NCBI GenBank assembly: GCA_902606075.1
Contig: CACLEU010000007.1
Coordinates: 1 to 43,113 of the forward strand
Source: an uncultured Pelagibacteraceae bacterium
GTDB lineage: Bacteria > Pseudomonadota > Alphaproteobacteria > Pelagibacterales > Pelagibacteraceae
Reading direction: 5' to 3'
Length of the DNA stretch: 43,113 bases
Shown: in pieces, positions 35,034-43,113 of the stretch
Position numbering within the stretch: position 1 is the stretch's first letter
Layout: each line of letters begins with the position of its first letter
The notes under the pieces: generated by a model
Databases searched by the model: none
What the model was told of the DNA's origin: nothing
The model's input: only the letters and a program-made list of their open reading frames with translations
Translations under genes and position numbers: made by a program

Positions 35034-35714
35034 TTATTTAAAGTGATTAATAAAATTTTGTCTTACACTAGGAAAATTTATATTATTAGGAATAAAAATA
35101 TTTTTTTTCATATATTCACTAATTAAGTTTAATGAGTTGTAAATATCCTTGTCTATTATATTTTCATTATCTTTTTCAATAAGAAAATTAGGAACAATTA
35201 ATTTTTTTGTTGAATTTTGTATAAAATATTTCTTTTGGTTACTTATAACTTCATATTTGCAAAATTCTTTGATATTTAGGTCATAACCTATAAATTTTAG
35301 CAAACTTAGTTCCCAGAAAACATAATCAATCTCCCAATTTTCTTTATTAAGTAATATAAAAAAATCATCTAAAAGTTTGTATATTCTAATATTTTCTTGT
35401 CCATCTACTGTTAAAATTTTTATGAGCGCTAACATAGAAATAATACAATTAAGTTTTTTTTTATCTTGAAAAAATTTTGCTGTAAAAGGGTTTATAATTT
35501 CTGCCTTAAAATACCCTAGAGTATTATCATTTTTTGAATGATATTCTAAATATAATTCATTACCATTTTGTAAATAACTTTTAATTTTTTTTGATGTAGC
35601 ACCGTAAATTATACCTGAAGATTTACCGTGATTTTTTGTATAAAAATTTGCGATAATAGAATTTTCTTGAAAAATAACTTTTGATAATAAAAATCCTCTA
35701 TCTGACCAAATCAT
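35034..35714 (-). CDS. recO: DNA repair protein RecO
   Basis: 226-residue RecO, which with RecR helps load RecA onto gapped DNA. The N-terminal OB fold is recognisable in DRGFLLSKVIFQENSIIANFYTKNHGKSSGIIYGATSKK, matching D.G.VL..R...E...I....T..HG...G...G. The C-terminal helical domain is diverged and lacks a clear zinc-binding cysteine cluster. The assignment is supported by position: it overlaps rnc by ATGA at the end of the lepB-rnc operon. The intervening era gene typical of relatives is absent here. Confidence 0.88.
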   Translation of the reverse strand: MIWSDRGFLLSKVIFQENSIIANFYTKNHGKSSGIIYGATSKKIKSYLQNGNELYLEYHSKNDNTLGYFKAEIINPFTAKFFQDKKKLNCIISMLALIKILTVDGQENIRIYKLLDDFFILLNKENWEIDYVFWELSLLKFIGYDLNIKEFCKYEVISNQKKYFIQNSTKKLIVPNFLIEKDNENIIDKDIYNSLNLISEYMKKNIFIPNNINFPSVRQNFINHFK

Positions 35715-36376
35715 ATTATTTTAAGATTAGCTAAAAGTTTTTTTGCAGCTTTTTGTTCAGCTTCTTTTTTTGAGTTACCTGTTGCGATAAGATTCTTAGA
35801 ATTTTTAATTTTCACTGAAACTTTTATTAATGGTTTATGTCGAGGTCCTTTATTATCCAATAATTTATATACAGGTAATGATTTATAAAGTTTTAAAGAA
35901 TATTCTTGTAATTTGGTTTTTGAATCCCTTTCCGTTATGAGACTTTTATTTAGATATTTTTTCCAATTTTTTATAATAAATTTTTCCGCGATTTCTAAAC
36001 CTTGATCTAAGTAAATACATCCAATTACAGACTCCAAACAATCTGATAAGACTTTGTTTTCAATATTTGAATTGTTTTTTGAATTTTTAATCAAAATATA
36101 TTCTTCAAGATTAATATTTTTTGCAATTATCGCGCATTGATTTTTATTAACAAGAGATGCCAATTTTTTATCTAAATCTCCTTCTTTATCTTGTGGAAAA
36201 AATTTAAGCAAGTTTTGCGATATTATCAAGCCTAACACCCTATCACCAAGAAATTCCAGTTTTTCATTATTATCAATCGGATTAAAACTTTTGTGTGTAA
36301 AGCATTTTAAAAGTAATTTATGATTTTTGAAATTAATTCCAATTTTTTTTTGAAAATTATTTAGATTATTATTCAT
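35711..36376 (-). CDS. rnc: Ribonuclease III
   Basis: Double-strand RNA endonuclease that matures rRNA and processes mRNAs. The 221 residues hold the catalytic motif NEKLEFLGDRVLGLIIS near 37-53 (the nine-residue signature) and a second acidic site DCLESVIGCIYLDQG near 110-124. The double-strand RNA-binding domain is at about 152-221 (KTKLQEYSLKLYKSLPVYKLL, GNSKKEAEQKAAKKLL). Standard length. Its start coincides with the end of lepB (one-base overlap). Confidence 0.95.
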   Translation of the reverse strand: MNNNLNNFQKKIGINFKNHKLLLKCFTHKSFNPIDNNEKLEFLGDRVLGLIISQNLLKFFPQDKEGDLDKKLASLVNKNQCAIIAKNINLEEYILIKNSKNNSNIENKVLSDCLESVIGCIYLDQGLEIAEKFIIKNWKKYLNKSLITERDSKTKLQEYSLKLYKSLPVYKLLDNKGPRHKPLIKVSVKIKNSKNLIATGNSKKEAEQKAAKKLLANLKII

Positions 36377-37104
36377 TAAACTATTTTTTTAAAAAACCTT
36401 TCAATTCTTAAAATTTTTTTCCACTCCCAAAATTTAAAGACACTGCCCTCTTTTATATTCGTTGAAAAAAAAATAAACTGAGCTTTTCCTACCAGGTTAT
36501 TTTTATGAACATATCCAACACTTGATAAAAATCTACTATCTTTTGAGCAGTCTCTATTATCACCTAGAAAGAAATAATGCTCCTTAGGAACTATAAACTC
36601 ATCCGAATTCTGAAAACTTCCATTTTTATAATAAGTGGTTAAATATTCTTTACTATTTAATAATTTTTCTTTAAACACATTCGTTTCAACAGAAAAATTT
36701 CCACAATAAATATTAGAATTAAATTTTATTTTAGATTTTAATATTTCAATGTTGTTTAAATACAAATTGCCATCAATAAATTGAATTTTATCTCCCGGCA
36801 ATCCTATTAATCTTTTGATATAATCAGTTCTATTATCAGATGGGGTTTTAAATACTATTACGTCTCCACGCTTAGGTTCAGTAAATAATATTCTGTTTTT
36901 AATAGGTCCTAAACTGAATGGAAAAGAATGTTTGCTGTAACCATATGATAATTTTGTGACGAAAAGTCGATCTCCAACTAATAATGACGGTTCCATTGAG
37001 GAGGATGGAATATAAAATGGTTGCAATAGTAAAGATCTTATTAAAATTGCTATAGCCAGTGCGTATAATATTGTTTTTATATTTTCTATAATAATCTTTT
37101 TCAT
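36376..37104 (-). CDS. lepB: Signal peptidase I
   Basis: Inner-membrane peptidase that cleaves Sec/Tat signal peptides. In the 242 residues one membrane helix (about 8-25) precedes the catalytic serine in FYIPSSSMEPSLLVGDRLFV. The general-base lysine is in TDYIKRLIGLPGDKI, and GDNRDCSKDSRF forms the last conserved box. It overlaps acpS by four bases (ATGA). The catalytic domain faces the periplasm. Confidence 0.95.
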   Translation of the reverse strand: MKKIIIENIKTILYALAIAILIRSLLLQPFYIPSSSMEPSLLVGDRLFVTKLSYGYSKHSFPFSLGPIKNRILFTEPKRGDVIVFKTPSDNRTDYIKRLIGLPGDKIQFIDGNLYLNNIEILKSKIKFNSNIYCGNFSVETNVFKEKLLNSKEYLTTYYKNGSFQNSDEFIVPKEHYFFLGDNRDCSKDSRFLSSVGYVHKNNLVGKAQFIFFSTNIKEGSVFKFWEWKKILRIERFFKKIV

Positions 37105-37490
37105 TTTAGTCTTTGTAATATTACAAAAGCGATGGAATGCTTTTTTTCATCTGATAATGATAAATAAGCTTTGAATTTTAATAATTTATATTTTTTTTTT
37201 AATATATTTAATAATTTTCGATTAAATTTAAAATATGGTTTACCTTTTGCATCATTCAATATTGAGATATCGTTAAAACATAAATTATTTCTAAAACCGC
37301 TGCCTAATGATTTTACAAAAGCCTCTTTAGCAGAAAATCTTTTTGATAAAAATAATTCTTTATTTCTTTTATTTTTTAAAATTGACAATTCTTTTGCACT
37401 ACAAATTCGATTAATAAATTGTTTTTTATTTGCCAATTTTTTAAAACGAATGTTGTCGATTATATCGACACCTATACCAAATATTTTCAT
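37101..37490 (-). CDS. acpS: Holo-[acyl-carrier-protein] synthase
   Basis: Transfers phosphopantetheine from CoA to acyl carrier protein. The 129 residues have the AcpS start FGIGVDIIDNIRFKKL, the metal-binding D of GVDI, and the second motif KRFSAKEAFVKSLGSGF. Length is normal. It follows pdxJ by one base in the conserved pdxJ-acpS-lepB order. Confidence 0.95.
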   Translation of the reverse strand: MKIFGIGVDIIDNIRFKKLANKKQFINRICSAKELSILKNKRNKELFLSKRFSAKEAFVKSLGSGFRNNLCFNDISILNDAKGKPYFKFNRKLLNILKKKYKLLKFKAYLSLSDEKKHSIAFVILQRLK

Positions 37491-37491
37491 T

Positions 37492-38205
37492 TTATTTTAT
37501 TGTTTTTTTAAATTTTTGTATGACTTTAGATATACCAATTTTTATACTTTCGCCTATTACAAAATGACCAATATTATATTCGGTAATATGTGAAATTTTA
37601 GATAAGATCTTTGCAGTTTTATAGTCTAAACCATGTCCAGCATGAATTTCAATATTGTTTTTCGTTCCAAATATTGCACATTTTTGTATTTTTAAAAATT
37701 CTTTTTTATATTTTTTCTTGTTTTTAATAAGTCTAGAAATTTTTCCAGTATGTAGTTCAACACAATTTGTGCCAATTTTTTTAGAAAGCATTAGATTATT
37801 AATTGTTGGGTCTATAAATAAACTTGTTCTAATTTTATTTTGATTTAATTTTTTTATAATTTTTTTGATCAATCTATAGTTTTTTTTTAGATTTATACCT
37901 CCTTCGGTAGTGATCTCATTTCTTTTTTCTGGTACTAAACAAACAAATTTAGGCTTATTTTTAATTGCTATTTTCATCATCTTTAAATTAGATGCAATTT
38001 CCAAATTTATAAAAAAATTTTTCTTACATAGCATTTTTAAATCGTGATCTTTAATATGCCTTCTATCCTCTCTTAAGTGAACAGTTATAGAGTCAGCTCC
38101 TGATTTTTTTACAATTTTAGCAATTTCGATAATATCAGGATGACTTTCTCCTCGTGCATTTCTTAATGTTGCAACATGATCAATGTTTATGCCTAATCTT
38201 TTCAT
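37492..38205 (-). CDS. pdxJ: Pyridoxine 5'-phosphate synthase
   Basis: Closes the pyridoxine ring from 1-deoxyxylulose-5-phosphate and aminoacetone phosphate derivatives in the DXP-dependent vitamin B6 route. The 237 residues begin RLGINIDHVATLRNARGESHPD, a near-invariant opening. SITVHLREDRRHIKDHDL, LVPEKRNEITTEGG, VELHTG and EIHAGHGLDYKTAK follow. It overlaps the pyrE stop by ATGA. It feeds PLP to GlyA, MetY and other enzymes. Confidence 0.97.
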   Translation of the reverse strand: MKRLGINIDHVATLRNARGESHPDIIEIAKIVKKSGADSITVHLREDRRHIKDHDLKMLCKKNFFINLEIASNLKMMKIAIKNKPKFVCLVPEKRNEITTEGGINLKKNYRLIKKIIKKLNQNKIRTSLFIDPTINNLMLSKKIGTNCVELHTGKISRLIKNKKKYKKEFLKIQKCAIFGTKNNIEIHAGHGLDYKTAKILSKISHITEYNIGHFVIGESIKIGISKVIQKFKKTIK

Positions 38206-38783
38206 TTTAAAAATCTACTACCTGGTTTAGTAATGTTAATTTTTTTTAGTTTTTCTGGTAAATTATTTCTTTTAAAAGTAGGTATTTTTAATTTTATTTG
38301 TGATATTATTTTTTTTTTAAATTTTTTCTCATCGGATCTATCTATTAAACAAGCAAAACCTACTAATTTAGCATTATAATTTTTAATTAATTTAACACAT
38401 TCTAAACTTGATTTACCAGTAGTAATAACATCTTCAACGATAAGTACTCTTGATTTCTTTTTTATTGCAAAACCTCTTCTTAACTTAAATTTTTTTTTTA
38501 CTCTTTCACAAAAAATAGTTTCTTTGCCTAGTATTCTTCCTATTTCATAACCTATTATAATTCCACCCATAGCGGGCGATAGAATTATATCTACTCTTTT
38601 TATTTCTTTTTTTATCTTTGTTGCAAGTGATTGAACGAATTTACTTGAAATTTTAGGTTGACTTAAAAGTTTTGCGCATTGTACGTATTGGGCAGAATGT
38701 AGTCCTGAGGATAAAATGAAGTGACCCTCTAGTAAAGCATTAGTTTTTTTTAAGACCTTTAAAGAATTTTTTAAAGAAAGCAT
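38202..38783 (-). CDS. pyrE: Orotate phosphoribosyltransferase
   Basis: Joins orotate to PRPP to give OMP in pyrimidine synthesis. The 193 residues show GHFILSSGLHSAQYVQCAKL at the start, SPAMGGIIIGYEIGR, ETIFCERVKKKFKLRRGF, and the PRPP-binding signature RVLIVEDVITTGKSS. The ATG at 38783 lies 44 bases inside the rsh gene. No later ATG precedes the conserved region, so I accept the overlap. PyrE and PdxJ are joined by ATGA. Confidence 0.94.
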   Translation of the reverse strand: MLSLKNSLKVLKKTNALLEGHFILSSGLHSAQYVQCAKLLSQPKISSKFVQSLATKIKKEIKRVDIILSPAMGGIIIGYEIGRILGKETIFCERVKKKFKLRRGFAIKKKSRVLIVEDVITTGKSSLECVKLIKNYNAKLVGFACLIDRSDEKKFKKKIISQIKLKIPTFKRNNLPEKLKKINITKPGSRFLK

Positions 38784-40500
38784 ATTTTTTATTAGTATGT
38801 CTAATTATTTTAAATCTATATTGTCTCTGTTTTAACTCACTTAGAAGTTTTGTAAAGTTTTTGAGATCGGAGATTATTAAATTAAATTTAAAGTTTATTG
38901 AGGTTTTTGTTTTTTCCGTCATTTCTACACTTGAAATATTAATTTCATTTTCTCCTACTAAAGAAGTAACATCGCCAAGGATTCCCGGTTTATCAGGAAG
39001 CGAAACCCAAAGAGAGGTATTGTATTTTTTATCTATCTCTTTTGTATTTTCTCTATATTGCCAATATTTTCTTATGGCGGACCTTGCTTTCCCAGTCTTA
39101 GTCGATGAAAGCCAATGTAATGAAGGCGAAACTTTTTTTGAAGTTATTATCTTAATTACATCACCATTTCTTAATATACTTTGTAAGGGACTTTCATTAC
39201 CGTTAATTTCACAACCTATAGCAGTATCCCCAATTTGTGTATGTACTGCATAAGCAAAATCAACTGGTGTTGCATTTTTTGGTAATTTTATTACAGAACC
39301 TTTGGGTGTGAAGCAAAAAACATTTTCTTGAAACATTTGAAGTTTTGTATATTCAAAATAGTGTTCTGGATTTTTGTTTCTCTCGATAATTTCTACTAAG
39401 TCTTTAAGCCAATCGTATTCTTTCCATGTTAATGAATTAAATTTTTCATTTGATTTATATTTCCAATGGGCAGCTATACCTCTTTGAGCAAATTCATGCA
39501 TTTGCATTGTTCTTAATTGAATTTCTATTGGTCTTTTATTTGGGCCTATAATTGCTGTATGCAAAGATCGATATTTATTAATTTTTGGTGAGGATATATA
39601 GTCTTTAAATCGTCCTGGAATACAATTCCATTTTGAGTGAAAAATCCCAAGCGCTTTATAACAGTCGTTTATATCATCTACTATAACTCTAAAACCTATA
39701 ACATCCGTTATTTGTTCTAAAGAGGTTCTCTTTTTTTGAATTTTTCTCCAAATAGAAAAAGGTGTTTTTTCTCTTCCGAAGATTTTTACATTTATACCTG
39801 AATTATTTAATATTTTTGTAAACTCTTCTGAAAGAGATTTAAAATTAATTAAATTATTATACTTAATTTCATCTAATCTGTTTTTAATTAATTTCCTTGC
39901 TTCATTGTTTAAAACTTCAAAAGATAAGTCCTCTAACTCATCTCGTATTCTATTCATTCCCATTCTGTCGGCAAGGGGCGCATAGATTTCCATTGTCTCT
40001 TGTGCTTTTCTAATTCTTTTATCATTATCTTTTACATATTTAATGGTCCTCATGTTGTGCAGCCTGTCTGCAAGCTTGACCAGTAAAACTCTTATATCCT
40101 TAGAAGTAGCTATAATTAATTTTCTAAAATTCTCTGCTTTGGAAAATTTTTCTTTGTTTCGCTCAGCTATTGCTTTATTTTCAAAAACAGAAATCTTAGT
40201 AACTCCCTCTACTAAATCAGCTACTTCTTTTCCAAATTCTTCTTTTATATTTTGATAAGTGGCTTTTGTATCCTCAATTGTATCGTGCAGCAAGCCAGTT
40301 GTGATAGTGGCACTATCTAATTTTAAATCTGATAATATATTAGCTACTGCAACTGGATGATTTATATAAGGCACACCTTCGTCTCTTTTTTGTTTTTTAT
40401 GAGCATCAAGAGCAAAATTGTATGCTTTTGTTAATGCATCTGGATTTAAAAATTTATTATACTCTTTAACTTTATTAATTAATTCTTCAGACTTAAGCAT
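38740..40500 (-). CDS. Bifunctional (p)ppGpp synthetase/hydrolase, Rel/SpoT family
   Basis: Stringent-response alarmone enzyme (Rsh) of 586 residues. The hydrolase HD domain has INHPVAVANIL, LLHDTIEDT and LVKLADRLHNMRT, all intact. The synthetase domain has SIWRKIQKKRTSLEQITDVIGFRVI, KDYISSPKINKYRSLHTAI and IEIQLRTMQMHEFA. A TGS domain spans about 389-450 (CFTPKGSVIKLPKNATPVDFAY). The ACT domain starts near 497 (LWVSLPDKPGILGDV). Only about 45 residues separate TGS and ACT, where other long Rsh proteins have about 200 with the helical and zinc-finger domains. It overlaps pyrE by 44 bases. Confidence 0.94.
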   Translation of the reverse strand: MLKSEELINKVKEYNKFLNPDALTKAYNFALDAHKKQKRDEGVPYINHPVAVANILSDLKLDSATITTGLLHDTIEDTKATYQNIKEEFGKEVADLVEGVTKISVFENKAIAERNKEKFSKAENFRKLIIATSKDIRVLLVKLADRLHNMRTIKYVKDNDKRIRKAQETMEIYAPLADRMGMNRIRDELEDLSFEVLNNEARKLIKNRLDEIKYNNLINFKSLSEEFTKILNNSGINVKIFGREKTPFSIWRKIQKKRTSLEQITDVIGFRVIVDDINDCYKALGIFHSKWNCIPGRFKDYISSPKINKYRSLHTAIIGPNKRPIEIQLRTMQMHEFAQRGIAAHWKYKSNEKFNSLTWKEYDWLKDLVEIIERNKNPEHYFEYTKLQMFQENVFCFTPKGSVIKLPKNATPVDFAYAVHTQIGDTAIGCEINGNESPLQSILRNGDVIKIITSKKVSPSLHWLSSTKTGKARSAIRKYWQYRENTKEIDKKYNTSLWVSLPDKPGILGDVTSLVGENEINISSVEMTEKTKTSINFKFNLIISDLKNFTKLLSELKQRQYRFKIIRHTNKKYAFFKKFFKGLKKN

Positions 40501-40520
40501 ATTTAATTATATCATTACTT

Positions 40521-41033
40521 TCAAAAAATTTTAATACTTCTCAAAGATTTTAAATCAAGATTTTCTAATAATTTGTCTATAGAAATGTTGTTTTTTGGAT
40601 GTTTCCAGTCTTTTTCAATTTCAAATAAAGGAAACAAAACAAAATTGCGATCAATTAAACGTGGATGTGGTATTTTCATATTATCTTTATTATATTTTTG
40701 CCCTTTGAAATCAATTATATCAATATCACAAGTCCTTGGCGAATTTTTAACTTTTTCTTTTCTACCTAATTTCTTTTCAATATTTTTAATATTTTTTAAT
40801 AACAAGTAGGGTTGAAAATTTGTCCAACATTTTAAAATTATATTTAGATATTTTGGATAAGATTCATTAGGCCAAGAATTTGTTTCATAAAAATTTGAAA
40901 TTTTATATATTTTACAAAAACTGCTCAACAAGTAACAAGCATTATTAATATTAGCAATTCTATCGCCAATATTTGAGCCAATACCTAAGAAGACTGGCTT
41001 AGGATGATTTTCTAAAATATCTTGATTTGTCAC
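40521..41033 (-). CDS. folK: 2-amino-4-hydroxy-6-hydroxymethyldihydropteridine pyrophosphokinase
   Basis: Activates hydroxymethyldihydropterin with ATP for folate synthesis. Family motifs are [43 protein letters not shown] and [21 protein letters not shown] (HPPK signature with its Asp pair), then [20 protein letters not shown] place the start at GTG 41033, giving about 170 residues. An ATG at 41093 would extend it 20 residues into smpB without family support. Overlap with smpB is about 35 bases. Confidence 0.88.
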   Translation of the reverse strand: MTNQDILENHPKPVFLGIGSNIGDRIANINNACYLLSSFCKIYKISNFYETNSWPNESYPKYLNIILKCWTNFQPYLLLKNIKNIEKKLGRKEKVKNSPRTCDIDIIDFKGQKYNKDNMKIPHPRLIDRNFVLFPLFEIEKDWKHPKNNISIDKLLENLDLKSLRSIKIF

Positions 41034-41469
41034 GATTCCAATCTCTTCTTTTAATTGTCTGTCTTTTATCATATTGTTTTTTACCTTTAGCAACTGCTAT
41101 TTCAATTTTTGCTTTTCCTTTTTTAAAATACATTCGTGTTGGTATTAAAGTAAATCCGTCCCTATGCATTTTTCCTATTAGTTTATTTATTTCTTTTTTA
41201 TTTAGTAGGAGTTTTCTCTCGTCTATAGGATTATGATTTAACAAACTTGCCTGCTTATAAGAAGATATATGAGAATTAACCAAATATAGTTCTCCGTCTC
41301 TTTCTATAGCATAAGAGTCTGCAATGTTTACCTTTCCATTTCTTACTGATTTTATTTCAGAACCTTTTAAAATTATACCTGCTTCATAAATATCGTCAAA
41401 AAAATAATTAAATGATGCTTTCCTATTCAAACATATAATTTTTAAACCAGGATTGGTTTTTTTTTTCAT
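40999..41469 (-). CDS. smpB: SsrA-binding protein SmpB
   Basis: Binds tmRNA and brings it to stalled ribosomes. The 156 residues contain [40 protein letters not shown], the SmpB core with its EAG(I)xL.G.E(V/I)[41 protein letters not shown] follows. The basic tail [16 protein letters not shown] reaches the mRNA channel. Slightly diverged but unambiguous. No tmRNA gene was found in this window. It begins where the dapA stop lies (one base overlap). Confidence 0.96.
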   Translation of the reverse strand: MKKKTNPGLKIICLNRKASFNYFFDDIYEAGIILKGSEIKSVRNGKVNIADSYAIERDGELYLVNSHISSYKQASLLNHNPIDERKLLLNKKEINKLIGKMHRDGFTLIPTRMYFKKGKAKIEIAVAKGKKQYDKRQTIKRRDWNRDKSRYFRKSS

Positions 41470-42353
41470 TAATTTATTAATTTTGTAGAGGATAGGGCTT
41501 TGTAAACTTCTTTTTCAGTTTCTTTTTTAATCTTTACTAATGGAAGTCTTATTTCGTCACTACATAACCCCAAAATTTTAGCTGCATATTTTACTGGCGC
41601 AGGATTGCTTTCAATGAATAGAGCTTTGTGTAAAGGTTGTAAATTTTTATCAATAATTTCTGCTTTTTTTATATCTTCTTCAACACTTGATTTTGATAGT
41701 CTTTGCATTTCAGAACATAACTTTGGAGCAATATTTGCTGTAACAGATATAATACCTACGCCTCCTCTTTTGTTGAATTCAAATGCCAGGCCATCTTCGC
41801 CAGTTAATTGGATAAATTCGGGTCCTAATTTTTTTATAGTCTGATCTAGTCTATTTAAATCTCCCGTAGCATCTTTAACCCCAGCAATATTTTTTAACTC
41901 AAATAATTTTGCCATAGTATCAACTGACATATCAATCACACATCTACTAGGTATATTGTAAATTATAATTGGCAAATTAGTATTATCGTTAATTGACTTA
42001 TAGTGGTGATATAATCCCTCTTGCGTAGGTTTGTTGTAATAAGGTGTTACTACTAAAGCTCCGTCTGCTCCAGCTTTTTCAGCATGTTTTGTTAACGAAA
42101 CGGCTTCTTCGGTAGAGTTAGAACCTGTGCCAGCAATGACTGGAATTTTTCCACCCGACTCTTTAACACAAATCTCAATTACTTTTTGATGTTCATCATG
42201 ACTTAATGTGGGAGACTCACCCGTTGTTCCCGCAGGAACTAATCCATTAGTGCCATTTTTAATATGAAAATTAATTAATTTTGTATAGTTTTCTTCGTCT
42301 AGTATATTATCCTTAAAAGGAGTTATTAATGCAACATTTGATCCTTTAAACAT
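41469..42353 (-). CDS. dapA: 4-hydroxy-tetrahydrodipicolinate synthase
   Basis: First committed step of lysine and diaminopimelate synthesis: condenses pyruvate with aspartate semialdehyde. In the 294 residues [14 protein letters not shown] and [20 protein letters not shown] are visible, with the catalytic Tyr in [13 protein letters not shown] and the Schiff-base Lys in [14 protein letters not shown]. Normal length. It is first in the minus-strand run ending at recO, and divergent from a lytic transglycosylase-like gene 40 bases away. It supplies cell-wall precursor next to a cell-wall enzyme. Confidence 0.96.
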   Translation of the reverse strand: MFKGSNVALITPFKDNILDEENYTKLINFHIKNGTNGLVPAGTTGESPTLSHDEHQKVIEICVKESGGKIPVIAGTGSNSTEEAVSLTKHAEKAGADGALVVTPYYNKPTQEGLYHHYKSINDNTNLPIIIYNIPSRCVIDMSVDTMAKLFELKNIAGVKDATGDLNRLDQTIKKLGPEFIQLTGEDGLAFEFNKRGGVGIISVTANIAPKLCSEMQRLSKSSVEEDIKKAEIIDKNLQPLHKALFIESNPAPVKYAAKILGLCSDEIRLPLVKIKKETEKEVYKALSSTKLIN

Positions 42354-42366
42354 ATGAACTTATAAC
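42338..42366 (+). promoter_or_regulatory. promoter for the lytic transglycosylase-like gene
   Basis: TTGATC at 42338-42343 (4 of 6), a 17-base spacer and TATAAC at 42361-42366 (5 of 6). The predicted start near 42373 gives a leader of about 20 bases before the ATG at 42394. The -35 lies inside the first codons of dapA. Confidence 0.45.
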
Positions 42367-42393
42367 ATAAATTACCGATTCATTTACTAAAAA

Positions 42394-43113
42394 ATGTACA
42401 AATTTAAAAAAACCTTAGTTTTAATTAAAATACTTTATTTCATGAATTTATTATTCAGTGCTCAAAGTGAAATCTTAATAATCCCAAAAAAAAAGCCAAT
42501 TATTACCAGTGAAAAAAAAATTCTAAGTGAGCTTAAAACTGAAATTTTACCAATAAAAAAACCCATAAAACAAGAAAAAAAAATAATTGCAGTCGAGTCG
42601 GATAAAAAAAAGAACAATTTAGGTATTTTAATTCCAAAAAGTAAACCATTAATAATTGCTAAAAAAAAGATTGAAAAAAAAGGTAAATTTTTAAAGTCAA
42701 AATTTTACAGTAAGAAAGATACAGAAATCGCTAAAAAATCGATTTCTTTAATGGAAAAAAGAAAATGGGAAACTGCAATTAAAACTTCGAAGCGAGCAAA
42801 AAATAAATCTATTTATAATTTTATAGTTTGGAGATATTTGTTGGAAAAACAAAATAATGCTAATTACAGTTTATATAGAGAATTTTTAGAAAACAATAAA
42901 AGTTATCCAAGAATTGGCCGGATAGAATATTTATCAGAAAAAAAATTAAGTACTAAAAATATTAATCCCAAAAAAATTATTAAAATGTTCGAAGAAACAA
43001 GTCCTTTAAGTGGATTTGGTGAAATGATATTAGGTGAGAGTTTTATTAAGGAAGGAAACTTAGCAGATGGTATAAATTTAATTAAAAAGGGTTGGATCAG
43101 AGCTGAATTAAAT
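42394..43113 (+). CDS. Soluble lytic murein transglycosylase-like protein, N-terminal part (3' end cut by window)
   Basis: Hand-translated 240 codons from the ATG at 42394, open to the window edge. A hydrophobic N terminus (about residues 6-23, LVLIKILYFMNLLFSA) is a probable signal peptide. Residues 24-95 form a Lys/Pro-rich segment with three related IIPKKKPII-like units. A helical region follows (SLMEKRKWETAIKTSKRA, IYNFIVWRYLLEK, YPRIGRIEYLSEKKL, GEMILGESFIKEGNLADGINLIKKGWIRAELN), resembling the superhelical U-domain of Slt enzymes. The catalytic domain would lie beyond the window. Position beside dapA, a common alphaproteobacterial neighbour, supports the call. Confidence 0.75.
   Translation, partial: MYKFKKTLVLIKILYFMNLLFSAQSEILIIPKKKPIITSEKKILSELKTEILPIKKPIKQEKKIIAVESDKKKNNLGILIPKSKPLIIAKKKIEKKGKFLKSKFYSKKDTEIAKKSISLMEKRKWETAIKTSKRAKNKSIYNFIVWRYLLEKQNNANYSLYREFLENNKSYPRIGRIEYLSEKKLSTKNINPKKIIKMFEETSPLSGFGEMILGESFIKEGNLADGINLIKKGWIRAELN

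Noticed and set aside
41034..41093. Longer folK reading from the ATG at 41093
   Set aside because: Extra residues lie within smpB and precede the conserved pterin-kinase start; the GTG at 41033 leaves a plausible leader.

Overview
The window looks like the chromosome of a SAR11-clade alphaproteobacterium (Candidatus Pelagibacter or a close relative). The DNA is extremely AT-rich, coding density is very high, and many neighbours overlap by ATGA or TAATG junctions. Gene order is alphaproteobacterial: dapA-smpB-folK-rsh-pyrE-pdxJ-acpS-lepB-rnc-recO, rpmF-plsX-ihfA-merR, and nrdR-rib genes-nusB-thiL. A SAM-II/SAM-V type riboswitch precedes metY. The taxon is inferred from these traits; no 16S rRNA is present.

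Layout. 1-1622 (minus): the 3'-truncated end of an nhaA antiporter gene and a zinc-ribbon membrane protein. 1718-5707 (plus): tRNA-Pro, an NDUFS4-like complex I subunit, an SbmA/BacA-like transporter, glpX and recJ. 5758-10875 (plus): tRNA-Glu, a GIY-YIG protein, two glycosyltransferases and two small-molecule transporters (AEC and EamA families). 10876-15303 is the most irregular stretch. It holds a 428-bp gene-free spacer, a one-domain alkylguanine-DNA methyltransferase preceded by an unusually GC-rich, highly structured segment, a tyrosine recombinase, and three surface-glycan genes (FkbM, GT4, FkbM). It reads as a variable island.

15304-18682 (minus) is a housekeeping operon: rplM-rpsI-argC-small lipoprotein-hom. 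18841-20166 (plus) is metY behind its riboswitch. ctaA (minus) and a chorismate mutase (plus) are divergent. 21520-23555 (minus) carries rpmG and the merR/ihfA/plsX/rpmF group. A cytochrome bc1 assembly chaperone and bamE are divergent with physically overlapping start codons. hppA (minus) encodes a K+-independent proton-pumping pyrophosphatase.

26676-33972 (minus) is one tight run: an Asp/Arg hydroxylase-like oxygenase, rpiB, glyA, nrdR, ribD, ribE, ribBA, ribH, nusB, thiL. It joins riboflavin synthesis, one-carbon metabolism and thiamine phosphate activation. hemB (plus) is divergent. 35034-42353 (minus) is the dapA-to-recO run covering lysine synthesis, trans-translation, folate, the stringent response, pyrimidine and B6 synthesis, protein export and RNA processing. 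The window ends inside a plus-strand lytic transglycosylase-like gene.

The most interesting item is the GC-rich structured RNA segment at about 11579-11760. It could be an unrecognised small RNA or a cis-regulatory leader of the methyltransferase. Other points are two tRNA-to-start-codon junctions of 2-3 nt, the overlapping divergent start codons, a RibBA whose cyclohydrolase half lacks its zinc cysteines, an NrdR with a shortened zinc knuckle, and a Rel/Spo enzyme lacking most of its regulatory linker.
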